Assembly (NCBI GenBank): GCA_965242575.1
Contig: OZ251461.1
Span: 682,001-746,000 of the forward strand
DNA length: 64,000 nucleotides
Source of the DNA: JANQOH01 sp965242575
Lineage (GTDB): Bacteria > Pseudomonadota > Alphaproteobacteria > UBA7887
Reading direction: 5' to 3'
Shown: piece after piece, positions 15,737 through 25,300 of the stretch
How positions within the stretch are numbered: the first letter of the stretch is position 1
Layout of the letters: every line of letters starts with the position of its first letter
The notes under the pieces: generated by a model
Databases searched by the model: none
What the model saw: only the letters and a program-made list of their open reading frames with translations
Told to the model about the DNA's origin: nothing
Translations under genes and position numbers: made by a program

Positions 15737-18478
15737 ATGACCAGCACACGATACGCGCGCCGCGCGGCCGCATGCGCCGCGGCGCTGCTCGCCTGGCCGG
15801 CGGGGGCGGAGGACGCGGCGGGCGACGGGGCGACCCGGCTGCCGGACGTCGAGGTCATCGGCGTCACGCCGCTGTCCGGCGCGGGGACCCCCGTCGACCG
15901 CGTCCCCTACCGCGTGCAGGTCGCCGGGCCGGACGATTTCGAGTCGGACGGCCAGACGTCGGTGTACGACTTCTTCGATCGCGAGATGGCGGGCGCCTCG
16001 GCGGTCGACGTCCAGAACAACCCCTACCAGAAGAACTTCTCCTACCGCGGCTTCGTCGCCGGCCCGCTGCTCGGCGAGAGCGTCGGCATCGCCGCCTTCC
16101 TCGACGGGGTGCGGATCAACGACCCGTTCGGCGACGTGGTCCAGTCGGACCTGTTCCCCGAAATGGCGATCGCGCGGATCGAGCTCGGCAACGCCGACCC
16201 CGCCTTCGGCTTCAACGCCCTCGGCGGCGCGCTGGTCCTGCGCACCCATGACGGGACGAGCTTCCAGGGCCTCGAGGTTTCGCAGTCCGGCGGCTCCTTC
16301 GGGCGGCTGCGCACGACCCTGCGCGCGGGCCGCGAGGCCGGGCGCTTCAATTCGTTCCTCGCCCTCCAGCGCGACAGCGAGGACGGATGGCGCGACGCCT
16401 CGCCGTCGGAGCTGGACCGGCTCTTCGCCAATGCGGGGTTCCGGGGCGAAAGCGGATCGATGCGCCTCGACCTGGCGTTCGCCGACACCGACCTGATCGG
16501 CAACGGCCTCGCCCCGGCCGAACTCCACGCGATCGCCCGCGAGGCGAATTTCACCACCCCGGACCGGACGCTCAACAACAACCTTCTGGTCTCCGGGAGC
16601 GGCGAGCTGTTCGCGGGCGGCGACCTGTCGATACAGGCCAACGTCTACGTCCGCCGCCTGCGCCGGCAGACCCTCAACGGCGACGAGATCGACGCCGAGA
16701 CGTGCGCGTTCGAAGACGGCGACGACCTGGCCGATGTCGTCGAGACGCTGGCCGACAACGGCCTGCTCGCCGCCGGCCCGGTCCCGGCCGGCTTCGTGTG
16801 CGGCGGCGATGACGACGACGACGAGGGCGGCGGCGAGGCCGCCATGGGCGGCGGCGACGACGACGAGGAGGAAGAGGAGGAGGAGTTCGCCATCCTTCTC
16901 GACCAGGACAAGAAGGCCATCGCGAGCTACGAGATCGACGAGGACGGCGCCTACGGCGCGCTCAACCGCTCCTCGACGCAGACGACGGCGTTCGGCGGCA
17001 GCGTCCAGGCGGCGCTCGACCGGCCGCTCGGCGGGATGGAGAACCGCCTCGTCATCGGCGTCGGAGTCGATACCGGCCGGACCGAGTTCTACTCCACGTC
17101 CGAGGTCGGGCGGCTGCTGCCCAGCCGCGCCGTGGTCGGCGGACCGGGCGGCAGGCCCAACTTCAACACCGGAATCGTGGAGATCGGGCTGACGGAGGAC
17201 GAGCCGGAGCCGGAAGTCGCGCCCGAACCGGAGCCGGAGCCGGAGCCGACTCCCGCGCCCCGGCCGGCGCCTCAGCCGGCGCCCCGTCCCGCCGAGCCCA
17301 TGCCGCAGGATACCTGCCCGCCCGAGGTCCGGGAGAGAGGAGAATGTCCGCAGACCAATGCGGCCGAGGCGGCGGAGCCCGAGGTCGGCGAGACCGCCCC
17401 GGTGGCGTTGACCGCCCGGAACCGCTATCTCCGCGCCTATCTTTCGGACACGCTGCGGGTGAACGCGAACCTCTCCGTCACCGCGTCGGCGGCCGCCAAT
17501 TGGGCCGAGATCGAACTGACCGACGAAGGCGTGGTCTGGGGCGAGCGCCAGACCGCGCTGCGCGGCGACCACGACTATTTCAGCCTCAACCCCGCCATCG
17601 GCGCGGCGTACGAGATTCCCGGCCTGGCGTCGCCGGTCACGCTGTTCGGCGGCTTCCGCCAGGGCAGCCGCGCGCCGTCGCCGGCGGAACTGTCCTGCGC
17701 CGACCCGGACGACCCGTGCAACCTGCCCAACGCCTTCGTCGCCGACCCGCCGCTGGAGCAGGTGACGTCGCGCACCTTCGAGGCCGGCCTGCGCGGCCGC
17801 ATGGCGCGCGAACGGCTGGGCGGCCTCACCTCGCTCGACTGGAGCGCGAGCGCCTACCGGGCGACCAACAGCGACGACATCATCTTCGTCAGCGCCGGGG
17901 TGGGCCTGTCGAGCGGCTACTTCAAGAACGTCGCCGAGACGCGGCGCCAGGGCTTCGACCTGACCCTCGCCGGCGATGGCGGCCGCTTCGACTGGTTCCT
18001 CAACTACAGTTACGTCGAGGCCACCTTCCAGTCTCCCTTCGAGGTGAGCGCCGAGAACCATCCGATGGCGGAGGACGGCGAAATCCCCGTCGAGGCGGGG
18101 GACGCCATCCCCGGCGTTCCGGCGCACAGCCTGGGCGCGGGGGTCGATGTGGAGCCGCTGGACGGCCTGCGGGTGAGCCCGAGCGTCGTCTATCGCTCCG
18201 GCGTTCACCTGCGCGGCGACGAGGGCAACCTGCTGCCCCGGACGGACGGCTACGCGGTGGCGAACCTGGACGCCAGTTACCGGATCGCCGACTGGATCGA
18301 GGCGTTCGGGCGCATCGAGAACATTTTCGACAAGCGCTACGAGACCTTCGGCGTGCTGGGCGAGACCGGCGACGAAGTGCCGATCCGCGAACTGCCGGGC
18401 GGGATAACCGACCCCCGGTTCATCTCGCCGGGCCAGCCCTTCGCCGCGATGGTGGGAGTCCGCATCCGCCTCAACTGA
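15737..18478 (+). CDS. TonB-dependent outer-membrane receptor with acidic and Pro/Glu-rich insertions
   Basis: A 913-residue protein starting at the ATG preceded by GGGAG, with a signal peptide ending near AGA. The plug domain is visible: a TonB-box-like VEVIGV near residue 41, NPYQKNFSYRGF, and an AIARIELGNADPAFGFNALGGA region. A beta-barrel follows, with KNVAETRRQGFDLTL and NIFDKRYETFG near the C-terminus. Two features are odd. A run of Asp/Glu lies at about 358-384 (DDDDDEGGGEAAMGG, then DDDEEEEEEEF), and a low-complexity E-P and A-P repeat at about 488-525. Both fall where long extracellular loops are expected. The C-terminal residue is Asn, not the usual aromatic. The substrate is unknown; a metal-binding loop is possible. 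Confidence 0.85.
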   Translation: MTSTRYARRAAACAAALLAWPAGAEDAAGDGATRLPDVEVIGVTPLSGAGTPVDRVPYRVQVAGPDDFESDGQTSVYDFFDREMAGASAVDVQNNPYQKNFSYRGFVAGPLLGESVGIAAFLDGVRINDPFGDVVQSDLFPEMAIARIELGNADPAFGFNALGGALVLRTHDGTSFQGLEVSQSGGSFGRLRTTLRAGREAGRFNSFLALQRDSEDGWRDASPSELDRLFANAGFRGESGSMRLDLAFADTDLIGNGLAPAELHAIAREANFTTPDRTLNNNLLVSGSGELFAGGDLSIQANVYVRRLRRQTLNGDEIDAETCAFEDGDDLADVVETLADNGLLAAGPVPAGFVCGGDDDDDEGGGEAAMGGGDDDEEEEEEEFAILLDQDKKAIASYEIDEDGAYGALNRSSTQTTAFGGSVQAALDRPLGGMENRLVIGVGVDTGRTEFYSTSEVGRLLPSRAVVGGPGGRPNFNTGIVEIGLTEDEPEPEVAPEPEPEPEPTPAPRPAPQPAPRPAEPMPQDTCPPEVRERGECPQTNAAEAAEPEVGETAPVALTARNRYLRAYLSDTLRVNANLSVTASAAANWAEIELTDEGVVWGERQTALRGDHDYFSLNPAIGAAYEIPGLASPVTLFGGFRQGSRAPSPAELSCADPDDPCNLPNAFVADPPLEQVTSRTFEAGLRGRMARERLGGLTSLDWSASAYRATNSDDIIFVSAGVGLSSGYFKNVAETRRQGFDLTLAGDGGRFDWFLNYSYVEATFQSPFEVSAENHPMAEDGEIPVEAGDAIPGVPAHSLGAGVDVEPLDGLRVSPSVVYRSGVHLRGDEGNLLPRTDGYAVANLDASYRIADWIEAFGRIENIFDKRYETFGVLGETGDEVPIRELPGGITDPRFISPGQPFAAMVGVRIRLN

Positions 18479-18488
18479 CTCCCGCTCC

Positions 18489-18547
18489 GAACCGGGTTCT
18501 ACGCGCTCCGTCCGGCCGCCGGCCGGCGCAGCGCCCGAACCCGGTTC
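18489..18547. terminator. inverted repeat between convergent genes, possible terminator
   Basis: GAACCGGGTTC (18489-18499) and its reverse complement GAACCCGGTTC (18537-18547) enclose 37 bp that also contain a GC-rich stem. It lies between the convergent TonB receptor and DUF4864 genes. No T-tract follows, so bidirectional termination is only a suggestion. Confidence 0.35.
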
Positions 18548-18617
18548 TCCGTCGCCGGACGGGTCGAGAACAAGCGCGCCGTCATCGCTCCCGGCGGGAT
18601 TCCGGTGCGCAGCGTGC

Positions 18618-19088
18618 TCACGCGGCCGCCCTCCGCCGCGCGGCCGGGCGGGGAGGAAGCCCGGCGCGGCCGCCCTCCCACGGGACGAGGACGCAGCCGG
18701 CGATCCGCCAGGCGCCGTCGGCCCGCCGCATGGGGTAGAACGCCAGATGCGCCGCGCCGTCGGAATCGACCACCAGAACCTCCTGCACCGGAGTCCGCCC
18801 CGACAGGTCGAGGGCGCGGAAACTCACCTCGGCGGGCCGATAGACGGGGCGGTAGGCCGCCCGGACCATCGCCAGAAAGGCCGCGGCGTTGCCGAACTTC
18901 ACCTGGATTCCCGGCGCCGCGAGGGCGAACGCCGCCTCGGCGTCGTCGCGCCGGAAGGCGTCGATCTGCGCCGCGATGACGCCGCGTATGGCGCGCCGGT
19001 CGGCTTCGCCGGGCGCGGTCGAGTCGTCCGCCGCCGCCGCGCCCGGCGGCGCGAGCAGGAGAAGGAGGAGCGCCGTCCGCGCGATCAC
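18618..19088 (-). CDS. DUF4864 family secreted protein
   Basis: A 156-residue protein with a signal peptide (LLLLLLAPPGAAAA). An NTF2/SnoaL-like domain follows: IRGVIAAQIDAFRRDDAEAAF, FGNAAAFLAMVRAAYRPVY and the closing WRIAGCVLVP, all typical of DUF4864. Function unknown. The start overlaps the stop of the upstream lipoprotein gene by 4 bp, so the two are translationally coupled. Confidence 0.8.
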   Translation of the reverse strand: MIARTALLLLLLAPPGAAAADDSTAPGEADRRAIRGVIAAQIDAFRRDDAEAAFALAAPGIQVKFGNAAAFLAMVRAAYRPVYRPAEVSFRALDLSGRTPVQEVLVVDSDGAAHLAFYPMRRADGAWRIAGCVLVPWEGGRAGLPPRPAARRRAAA

Positions 19089-20173
19089 CGGGCGAAGACG
19101 CGCACCTCGCCGACCCGCGCGTCGGGCGAGGTCGAAAAGGCGAGTTGCAGCCGGTCGGCGGGCAGGTTCATGGCGATCAGCGAGTCCATGACCCGCCCGG
19201 CGTTGCGCGCCGCCGCCTCGGCGTGGCGCGCCGCCTCCCCGGCGCCGCCCGCCGCCGGAGACACGGCGACCAGTTCGAACCGCGCGTCGGGGCGGCGTTG
19301 CAGCGCCGCGCTCACCGCGTCGTAAAGCGCGTTCTCGAAGTCCGCGTCGCCGCGGTCGAAACGGATGACGACGAGCGCCGGCCCGCCGGCCCCGGCGCGC
19401 GGCAGCGGCGCCGCGGCCATGCCCGCCGCCGGTTCGAGCGCCGCCAGCGCGCCGTCCGCGCTCCCGTCGAGATACCCCGCATAGCGGGCGAAGGTCTGGC
19501 CGAGTTCGGCGAGCAGGCGGTCGTTGTCGCCCATCACCCGGGCGAGTTCGCTCTCCACCCCGGCGATGGCGGAGCGGTCGGCGCCCAGCGCGTCGTGCAC
19601 CGACCGCGCCGCGCGAGTCGATTCGGACAGGTAGGCGGCCATGCCGCTATTGCCCTCGATGCGCTCGCCGAGCTCCCGCAGGCGCGCCGAATAGGCGGCG
19701 GCGACGGCTTGCAGCGCGGTCTGCGCCGACCGCCACTGCGCGACGAGGATGGGGTCGTCGGGCGAGGCGCCCGCCCGCAGCCGGTCGCGGACCGCGTCGA
19801 CGGCGGCGACGTAGAGCTCCGCCGATTCCCCGGCGCCGCCGGCGAGCTCGCGGAGCTCCGCGCGCTGGGTCTCGATCAGCCGCGCCAGTCCGGACAGCTC
19901 GTTGGCGAGTTCGCTGGCGCGCCGGCGCAACAGCCGCGACGGCGCGCCCTCCACCGGCGCCGCGGCCGATCGGAACGCCGGCGCCGCGGCGGTTGCCGGG
20001 GGCGGCGCCGGGGCGGCGGCCGCGATCCCGCCGTCGTCCGCCATCGCCGCCGGCGGCGGCGGCGGGGTCTCGGCCGGGCGCGGCCCGCCGCCGGTAAACG
20101 AGCAGGCGCCGAGCGCGCCCGCCGCGATGAACGCCGCGACGCGCGGCGCGGTCCGCCTCAAACCGATCGTCAT
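19085..20173 (-). CDS. lipoprotein with long coiled coil and C-terminal OmpA-like region
   Basis: A 362-residue protein. The N-terminus has a lipobox, L-G-A-C, at about residues 22-25, so the mature form is predicted to be lipid-anchored. A Pro/Ala-rich linker follows, then helical heptad-like sequence (about residues 85-215) rich in ELANELSGLARLIE-type segments. The last 110 residues (VVIRFDRGDADFENALYDAV, then RFELVAVSP, AARNAGRVMDSLIAMNL and RLQLAFS) follow the order of strands and helices of an OmpA-like peptidoglycan-binding domain, but lack its classic N-x-x-L-S-x-x-R-A motif. The start at 20173 is favoured by GAGGGTGG upstream and the resulting signal peptide. It is coupled to the DUF4864 gene. 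Confidence 0.6.
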   Translation of the reverse strand: MTIGLRRTAPRVAAFIAAGALGACSFTGGGPRPAETPPPPPAAMADDGGIAAAAPAPPPATAAAPAFRSAAAPVEGAPSRLLRRRASELANELSGLARLIETQRAELRELAGGAGESAELYVAAVDAVRDRLRAGASPDDPILVAQWRSAQTALQAVAAAYSARLRELGERIEGNSGMAAYLSESTRAARSVHDALGADRSAIAGVESELARVMGDNDRLLAELGQTFARYAGYLDGSADGALAALEPAAGMAAAPLPRAGAGGPALVVIRFDRGDADFENALYDAVSAALQRRPDARFELVAVSPAAGGAGEAARHAEAAARNAGRVMDSLIAMNLPADRLQLAFSTSPDARVGEVRVFAR

Positions 20174-20315
20174 GATCGCCACCCTCGACCCGCCGCGCCG
20201 GGCGCGGAAGGGCTCCCCCGTCGGTGCGCCGGAACCGGCGCGGCGCACGGACGCGAGCATAAGCCGAACGCGGCGGCGCCCGCAAGCCGTTGTTTCCGTT
20301 CGGGCGCGCCGCCGC

Positions 20316-20942
20316 TCACGCGAAGGTCCGCGCCATCCACCGGACCTCGCCGATGGTCTCGGCGTCCGCCGGCCACGGCGCGGGCGGGTAGTCGGGCGCG
20401 GGATTGTCGCTCTCCAGCCGCCAGCACCCGCCGCGCCGCCCGGCGCGCTTGACCACCAGCCCGTCCGCGGTGCGCAGCACGTAGAGCCGCCCGGCGCGGC
20501 GGGGCCGGTCCGTCCGGTCCACCAGGATGCGCGCGCCGTCGGGCAGGGTCGGCTCCATCGACGCGCCGCGCACGCCGATGACGACGCAGCGGGTGGGGTC
20601 CAGCCCCTGGCCCTCGAGCCAGTCGCGGCGGAAGGCGAGCGCGCCCACCGTCCGCTCCTCCGCCGCCTCGGTCCCGCCCCCCGCGGCGGCGGCGATCTCC
20701 ACCACCTCGATCTGGCGGACCGGCGGGCGGCCCCTGGGCCGGATGGTGAGTTCGAGCCCGAGCGCCGCGCAGATGTCCGCCGCCCGGTCCACCGAAGGCG
20801 CCTGTTCGCGTTTGGGGTCGAGCAGCCCGCGCAGCGTCCAGGGTTTGAGTCCGCGCTCGCGCTCGAACCGCCGCGCCCCCGTCCCCGCCGCGCGGATCGC
20901 GTCCCGCGCCGCCGCCCTGATCCGATCGCTCGCCCGGTTCAT
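20316..20942 (-). CDS. S24-family repressor/peptidase (LexA/cI-like)
   Basis: A 208-residue protein. The N-terminal part (about 1-65) is a short helix-turn-helix-like region (FERERGLKPWTLRGLLDPK). The C-terminal part has an S24 protease fold with the catalytic serine in VRGASMEPTLPDGARILVD and a lysine in GLVVKRAG. Proteins of this type are phage- or island-borne repressors that self-cleave on DNA damage through RecA. A longer start 27 bp upstream is possible. The gene is divergent from the ATPase operon whose promoter is buried in CAAC-N6-GTTG repeats, so it is a candidate regulator of that operon, by inference. Confidence 0.75.
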   Translation of the reverse strand: MNRASDRIRAAARDAIRAAGTGARRFERERGLKPWTLRGLLDPKREQAPSVDRAADICAALGLELTIRPRGRPPVRQIEVVEIAAAAGGGTEAAEERTVGALAFRRDWLEGQGLDPTRCVVIGVRGASMEPTLPDGARILVDRTDRPRRAGRLYVLRTADGLVVKRAGRRGGCWRLESDNPAPDYPPAPWPADAETIGEVRWMARTFA

Positions 20943-21048
20943 GCGCGCCGTGTAGCATGCCCGGCGCATGAACGATAGGGCATGACGCGGCGTCGTTCGC
21001 TCCCGCCCGCCATATCGCGAGCGCCGAGCCCGCCGTCACCCGCCGGAC

Positions 21049-21077
21049 TTGACAACGAATCGGTTGGCAACGATATT
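21049..21077 (+). promoter_or_regulatory. sigma70 promoter of the two-ATPase operon
   Basis: A perfect -35 TTGACA (21049-21054), a 17-bp spacer, then GATATT (21072-21077). The spacer and -10 are made of the triple repeat listed separately, so anything binding the repeats would block RNA polymerase. The ATPase start codon is about 25 bp after the predicted transcription start. Confidence 0.6.
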
Positions 21078-21097
21078 GTTGGCAACCGATTCGTTGG
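21053..21097. repeat. three tandem 15-bp units CAAC-N6-GTTG-G overlapping the promoter
   Basis: Units CAACGAATCGGTTGG, CAACGATATTGTTGG and CAACCGATTCGTTGG occupy 21053-21067, 21068-21082 and 21083-21097. Each unit is itself an inverted repeat (CAAC...GTTG). Units 1 and 3 are reverse complements of each other over their 14-bp cores, so the whole 44 bp forms one larger palindrome with only two mismatched pairs. This is an unusually ordered operator-like array. A 15-bp period is not a whole helical turn, so successive dyads would sit on different faces of the DNA. Confidence 0.75.
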
Positions 21098-21108
21098 CAG
21101 GGGCGACG

Positions 21109-22335
21109 ATGCTCGAGAAGGCGGGCGGAAACTGGGTTTCCGGCGAGAAATTTTTCGATCGCGAGGCCGAGCTCGACGCGCTGACGGAGCGCGCGCGGAG
21201 CGGCGCGCACACGCTGCTGACGGCGCAGCGCCGCATGGGCAAGACGAGCCTGGTGCGCGAAACGCTGCGCCGGCTTGCGGAGACCGGCGAATTCGAGACC
21301 GTGTTCGTCGATCTGGAGCACGCCGCGGACGCGGCGGACGCCATCGCCGAAATCGGCTTCCGGACTTGCCGGGCGGAGAATCTGTGGGGCCGCGTGGCGC
21401 CGCTGTTCGCCCCCCTGAAGGCGCTCGGCGAGCGAATCGAGGAAGTGGGAATCGCCGACGCGCGGGTCAAACTGCGCGCCGGGATCGACGCCGGAAGCTG
21501 GCGGCGCGACGGCGAGCGGATATTCGAGGCCCTCGCGGCCCACGACCGGCCGGTCGCGCTCGCCATCGACGAACTGCCCATTCTGGTCAACCGGCTGCTC
21601 AAAGGACCGGAGGGACGGCCGGTCGCGGACCTGTTCCTGAGCTTCCTGCGCAAGAACGCGCAGACCCACAAGGGCAAGGTCGTCATGATCGTCTCCGGCA
21701 GCGTCGGGCTGGAGCCGATCTTGCGGCGCGCGGGGTTGAGCGCGCACGCCAACGTTTTCCCCCGTTACGAATTGAAACCCTGGACGGAGGAGGTCGCCTC
21801 CGCTTGTCTGGCGGCGCTGGCGCAAAGATACGAGGTCGGCCTCCCGGAGGAGGCGCGCCGCGGGATGTGCCGCCGGCTGCGCTGTTGCGTTCCCCACCAC
21901 GTCCAGCAGTTTTTCGACTTGCTGCACGAAGACCTTCGCCGGCGCCGGCGGAGCGCCGCCGGGCCGAGCGACGTCGAGCGCGTGTACCGGAACGACATGT
22001 TGGGAAGCGCCGGGCAGATCGACCTGGACCACTACGAGCAGAGGCTGAAGGAGGTTCTCGGCAACGACGGATACCGCATCGCGCTTGAAATCCTGACCGA
22101 CGCGGCGGTCCATGGCGGCCGGCTTTCGGACGATTCCCTCGGACGCTATCGCGCCCATTTCGCCGCGCCGCCGGACTCCGACCCGGCGGGCGGCGTCTCC
22201 GACGCGATGGAGGTGCTCCGGCATGACGGGTATCTCGCCCCGACGGACGGCGGCCACCGGTTCGTTTCCGGCTGGCTCGAGGACTGGTGGCGCGCTCGGC
22301 ATGGCGACGGGTTCGTTCCCGCCTGGGAACGCTGA
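21109..22335 (+). CDS. ATP-binding protein (archaeal-type/AAA ATPase), first gene of accessory operon
   Basis: A 408-residue soluble NTPase. Walker A is AQRRMGKTSL (residues 39-48) and Walker B is VALAIDELPIL (149-159, with D154 and E155). The sequence then shows VVMIVSGSVGLEPIL and a C-terminal winged-helix-like region. This layout is found in the archaeal-ATPase/STAND-related group often carried on accessory elements. I chose the ATG at 21109. An in-frame TTG at 21049 would translate the operator repeats and is unlikely. The gene ends 24 bp before the second ATPase gene, with a good ribosome binding site between them. A role in phage defence or selfish-element maintenance is plausible but not shown. 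Confidence 0.7.
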   Translation: MLEKAGGNWVSGEKFFDREAELDALTERARSGAHTLLTAQRRMGKTSLVRETLRRLAETGEFETVFVDLEHAADAADAIAEIGFRTCRAENLWGRVAPLFAPLKALGERIEEVGIADARVKLRAGIDAGSWRRDGERIFEALAAHDRPVALAIDELPILVNRLLKGPEGRPVADLFLSFLRKNAQTHKGKVVMIVSGSVGLEPILRRAGLSAHANVFPRYELKPWTEEVASACLAALAQRYEVGLPEEARRGMCRRLRCCVPHHVQQFFDLLHEDLRRRRRSAAGPSDVERVYRNDMLGSAGQIDLDHYEQRLKEVLGNDGYRIALEILTDAAVHGGRLSDDSLGRYRAHFAAPPDSDPAGGVSDAMEVLRHDGYLAPTDGGHRFVSGWLEDWWRARHGDGFVPAWER

Positions 22336-22359
22336 CGCCCGGCGGCGAGGGAGGCGGAC

Positions 22360-25300
22360 ATGAAGGATATGAAATACAATCCCGGTTTTCTCACCGACGA
22401 CGAGTTGGTGTCGTCGTTCCGTGTGCGCGAAAGCGAGTTGGAATCGATCCTCGAAACCTTGCGGGGATGCACGGCGGAGTCGAACGCGCATATGATCGTC
22501 CTAGGCTCGCGCGGCAGCGGCAAGACGACCTTGCTGCTGCGCGCGGCGGCCGAGGCGCGCCGCGACCCCGCGCTTTCCGAAAACCTGTTCCCTGTCGTCT
22601 TCCCCGAGGAAAGCTACGAGATCGGCAGCTGCGGCGAGTTCTGGCTGGCCTGCCTCGCCCACCTCGCCGACCAGGCGCCGCGCCGCGAGGACGAGCCCGA
22701 CCTCCAGCGGAGCTATGAGGAGCTGCGCGCCGAACGCGACGACCGGCGGCTGGCGGACCGCTGCCTCGGCGCAGTGCTCGGTTTCGCGGAGCGCGAAGAC
22801 AAGCGGCTCGTGCTCGTCGTCGAAAACCTGAACATGATGTTCGCCGATATGCGCGACGCCGCCGACGACGCATGGCGGCTTCGCCATACCCTCCAGACCG
22901 AGCCGCGGATCGTCCTGCTCGCCAGCGCCACGAGCCGGTTCCAACAGATCGACGACCCTGCCGAAGCGTTCTACGGGTTCTTCCGCCCGATACTGCTGCG
23001 CCCCCTCGACACCGGGGAATGCGCCGCGTTGTGGGAGGCCGTGTCCGGGCGGCGCCCCGCCGGGAGATCCGTCCGTCCGGTGCAGATACTCACCGGCGGC
23101 AACGCCCGGCTGATCGCCATCGTCGCCCGTTTCGACTCGCGGTTCGCCTTCTCGGCGTTGATGGACGGCCTGCTGAACCTGATCGACGACCACACCGACT
23201 ACTTCAAGGGCCATCTCGACGGGCTCCCGGCGCAAGAGCGGCGGGTCTATCTCGCCCTCGCCGAACTCTGGAAGCCGGCGACGACGCGCGAGATCGCCGA
23301 CCGGGCGCGACTGAACAGCAGCGCGTGCAGCGCGCAATTGCGGCGTCTTTGCCAACGCGGGGCGGTCGAGGAAGACGGCGGCGATCGCCGCCGCAAGCGG
23401 TATTACGTGACGGAGAGGTTGTACAATATCTACTACCTGCTCCGGAAGCGGCATGGCGGCGCCGGCCATGTCGTCGAGGTCCTGATCCGGTTCATGTCCT
23501 CTTATTACTCGCCGACGCAATTGATGGACATCGGCGCCCGCATAGCCCGCGACGCGGCGGCGGTTGGCGAGGAAATGCGCGCGCTTCACGCCGCGGCGCT
23601 GAAGCGATTGATTGCCGAGCCGAGATTGGCTGGATACAGAGATCGACTCCTCACCGAAACGCCTGCGGCTTTCTTTGCCCCTCCGGTCGTTTCCGACAGC
23701 AACGGATTTGGGGAAGATGGCCAAAAATCACCCGATCTCCTTGAGAAGGTTAACCGGCTTACGGATTCCGGGCAAATTCTCAACGCGTTGCGGGCGTATA
23801 ACAGTCTCGTCAGGGAATTCGACTCCGGACGAGACGCCGATGCTCTTCATCGGATTGATTCGTCTTTCACTAGAAACATCATCGAGTTAATCGTCGATAA
23901 AGAGTACGGAGAAGTGGTTAACATTATCAGCGACATTATGCAAAATTTCGAGACGCATATCTATCTGGATTTCGATCATATTGTCTTCATGACGATAATG
24001 TCTAGCGGAAGCGCAGAAATATCTAAAAATCAACCTGAAAATGCGGTTGAAATTTTCGACACCGCCGCGCGGCGATTCGGCAATATCGATCATCCCCTGG
24101 CCGAATTCGTGATAGCTCATGCGCTTCTGAACAAAGGACATGCATCGGCGTATATGAATCGGCCCTGCGATGCGCTGAAAACCTATGACGAGATCATGGG
24201 GAAATTCGGGGATAGCGATAATTCTCGAGTTGTTCCGCTGATCGCCGATACGCTCGTGGATAAAAGTTCAGAGCTGAAGAATGTGGATCGAATAGACGAA
24301 TCTCTGAGCGCCGCGGATGAAGCATTGCGACGATTTCACGATACGGAAGGTTCGCAATTCGACTTACCGGTTGCTCGCGCTTTTATTATCAAGAGCGGCG
24401 CACTGATCATAAAAGGCATGAGGGAAGAGTCCAGGGCGGCGCTGGAAGACGCCGTGAGGATATTCTGCCGAGAAAAAGGCGAGATAGAAGGTACGATTAT
24501 CATCGGCCACTTGGTCTCTGAGGGTATGGACCTGACGCACCGGGGAATGATCGACGAATCTCTGGTTATTCTTCGCACTATCGAGAGAATAGAGAGAGAA
24601 TATGGGTCCGAGATTGGCGGGGAAAATGCCGCCGTGGCGCTTGCCAACATCGGATCGAATTTCGTCGGGGCTGGTCGATACGAAGAATCTCTAGGCATTC
24701 TCGATGACGCGATCCGGCGGTTTGAGAAGGCGGGAGCCGATCACCGATTCTTTTTTGTGCAAGCGTTTCTGTCCAAAGGCCAATCGCTCGACGCCATGGG
24801 TAGGAAGGAAGAGGCGTTGCTTGTGTACAGCGAAGCGATGAACAAATTCGACAGCGACGACAAGGAAGGCGTTCGCTTTCTCGTTGGAATCACGCATGTT
24901 CGTAAATGCTCGACATTAATCGAGATGGAGCGAATGGATGAAGCGCTTGATGTTCTCGACAAGATAACGGATCGGGTCGACGCATTCGACAGGGCATGGT
25001 TGCATGTGCGGCCGGATAGTGGGAACGGATTCTCCGAACGGGTGGGGAGGCTGATGCTTAAGGTGGCGCTTCATTGGCTAACGAACGGAAAATTCGCAGA
25101 TGCGCGCGCGACGGCCTCACGGGCGTTTGACATGGGGTTCGCGGATTCGGCGGACCGGATCGATGGGCATGGCATTCGCGCCGTGGCCAGCAGTCTGATG
25201 GGAGATCGCGCGGCGTCGGAATCCGATATTGCGGAGGCGCTCCGGATGCTCCCGGAGGCCGAGGATCGCGTCAAAGTCGTGGTCGCTTATCTGGTGGGAC

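Noticed and set aside
21053..21097. The three 15-bp units as a CRISPR array or replication iterons
   Set aside because: There are no spacers, only three units, no cas genes and no replication initiator nearby. The overlap with a promoter favours an operator.
21049..21108. Translation of the first ATPase from the TTG at 21049
   Set aside because: It would translate the operator repeats, places the start codon in the -35 element and lacks a ribosome binding site. The ATG at 21109 has one.
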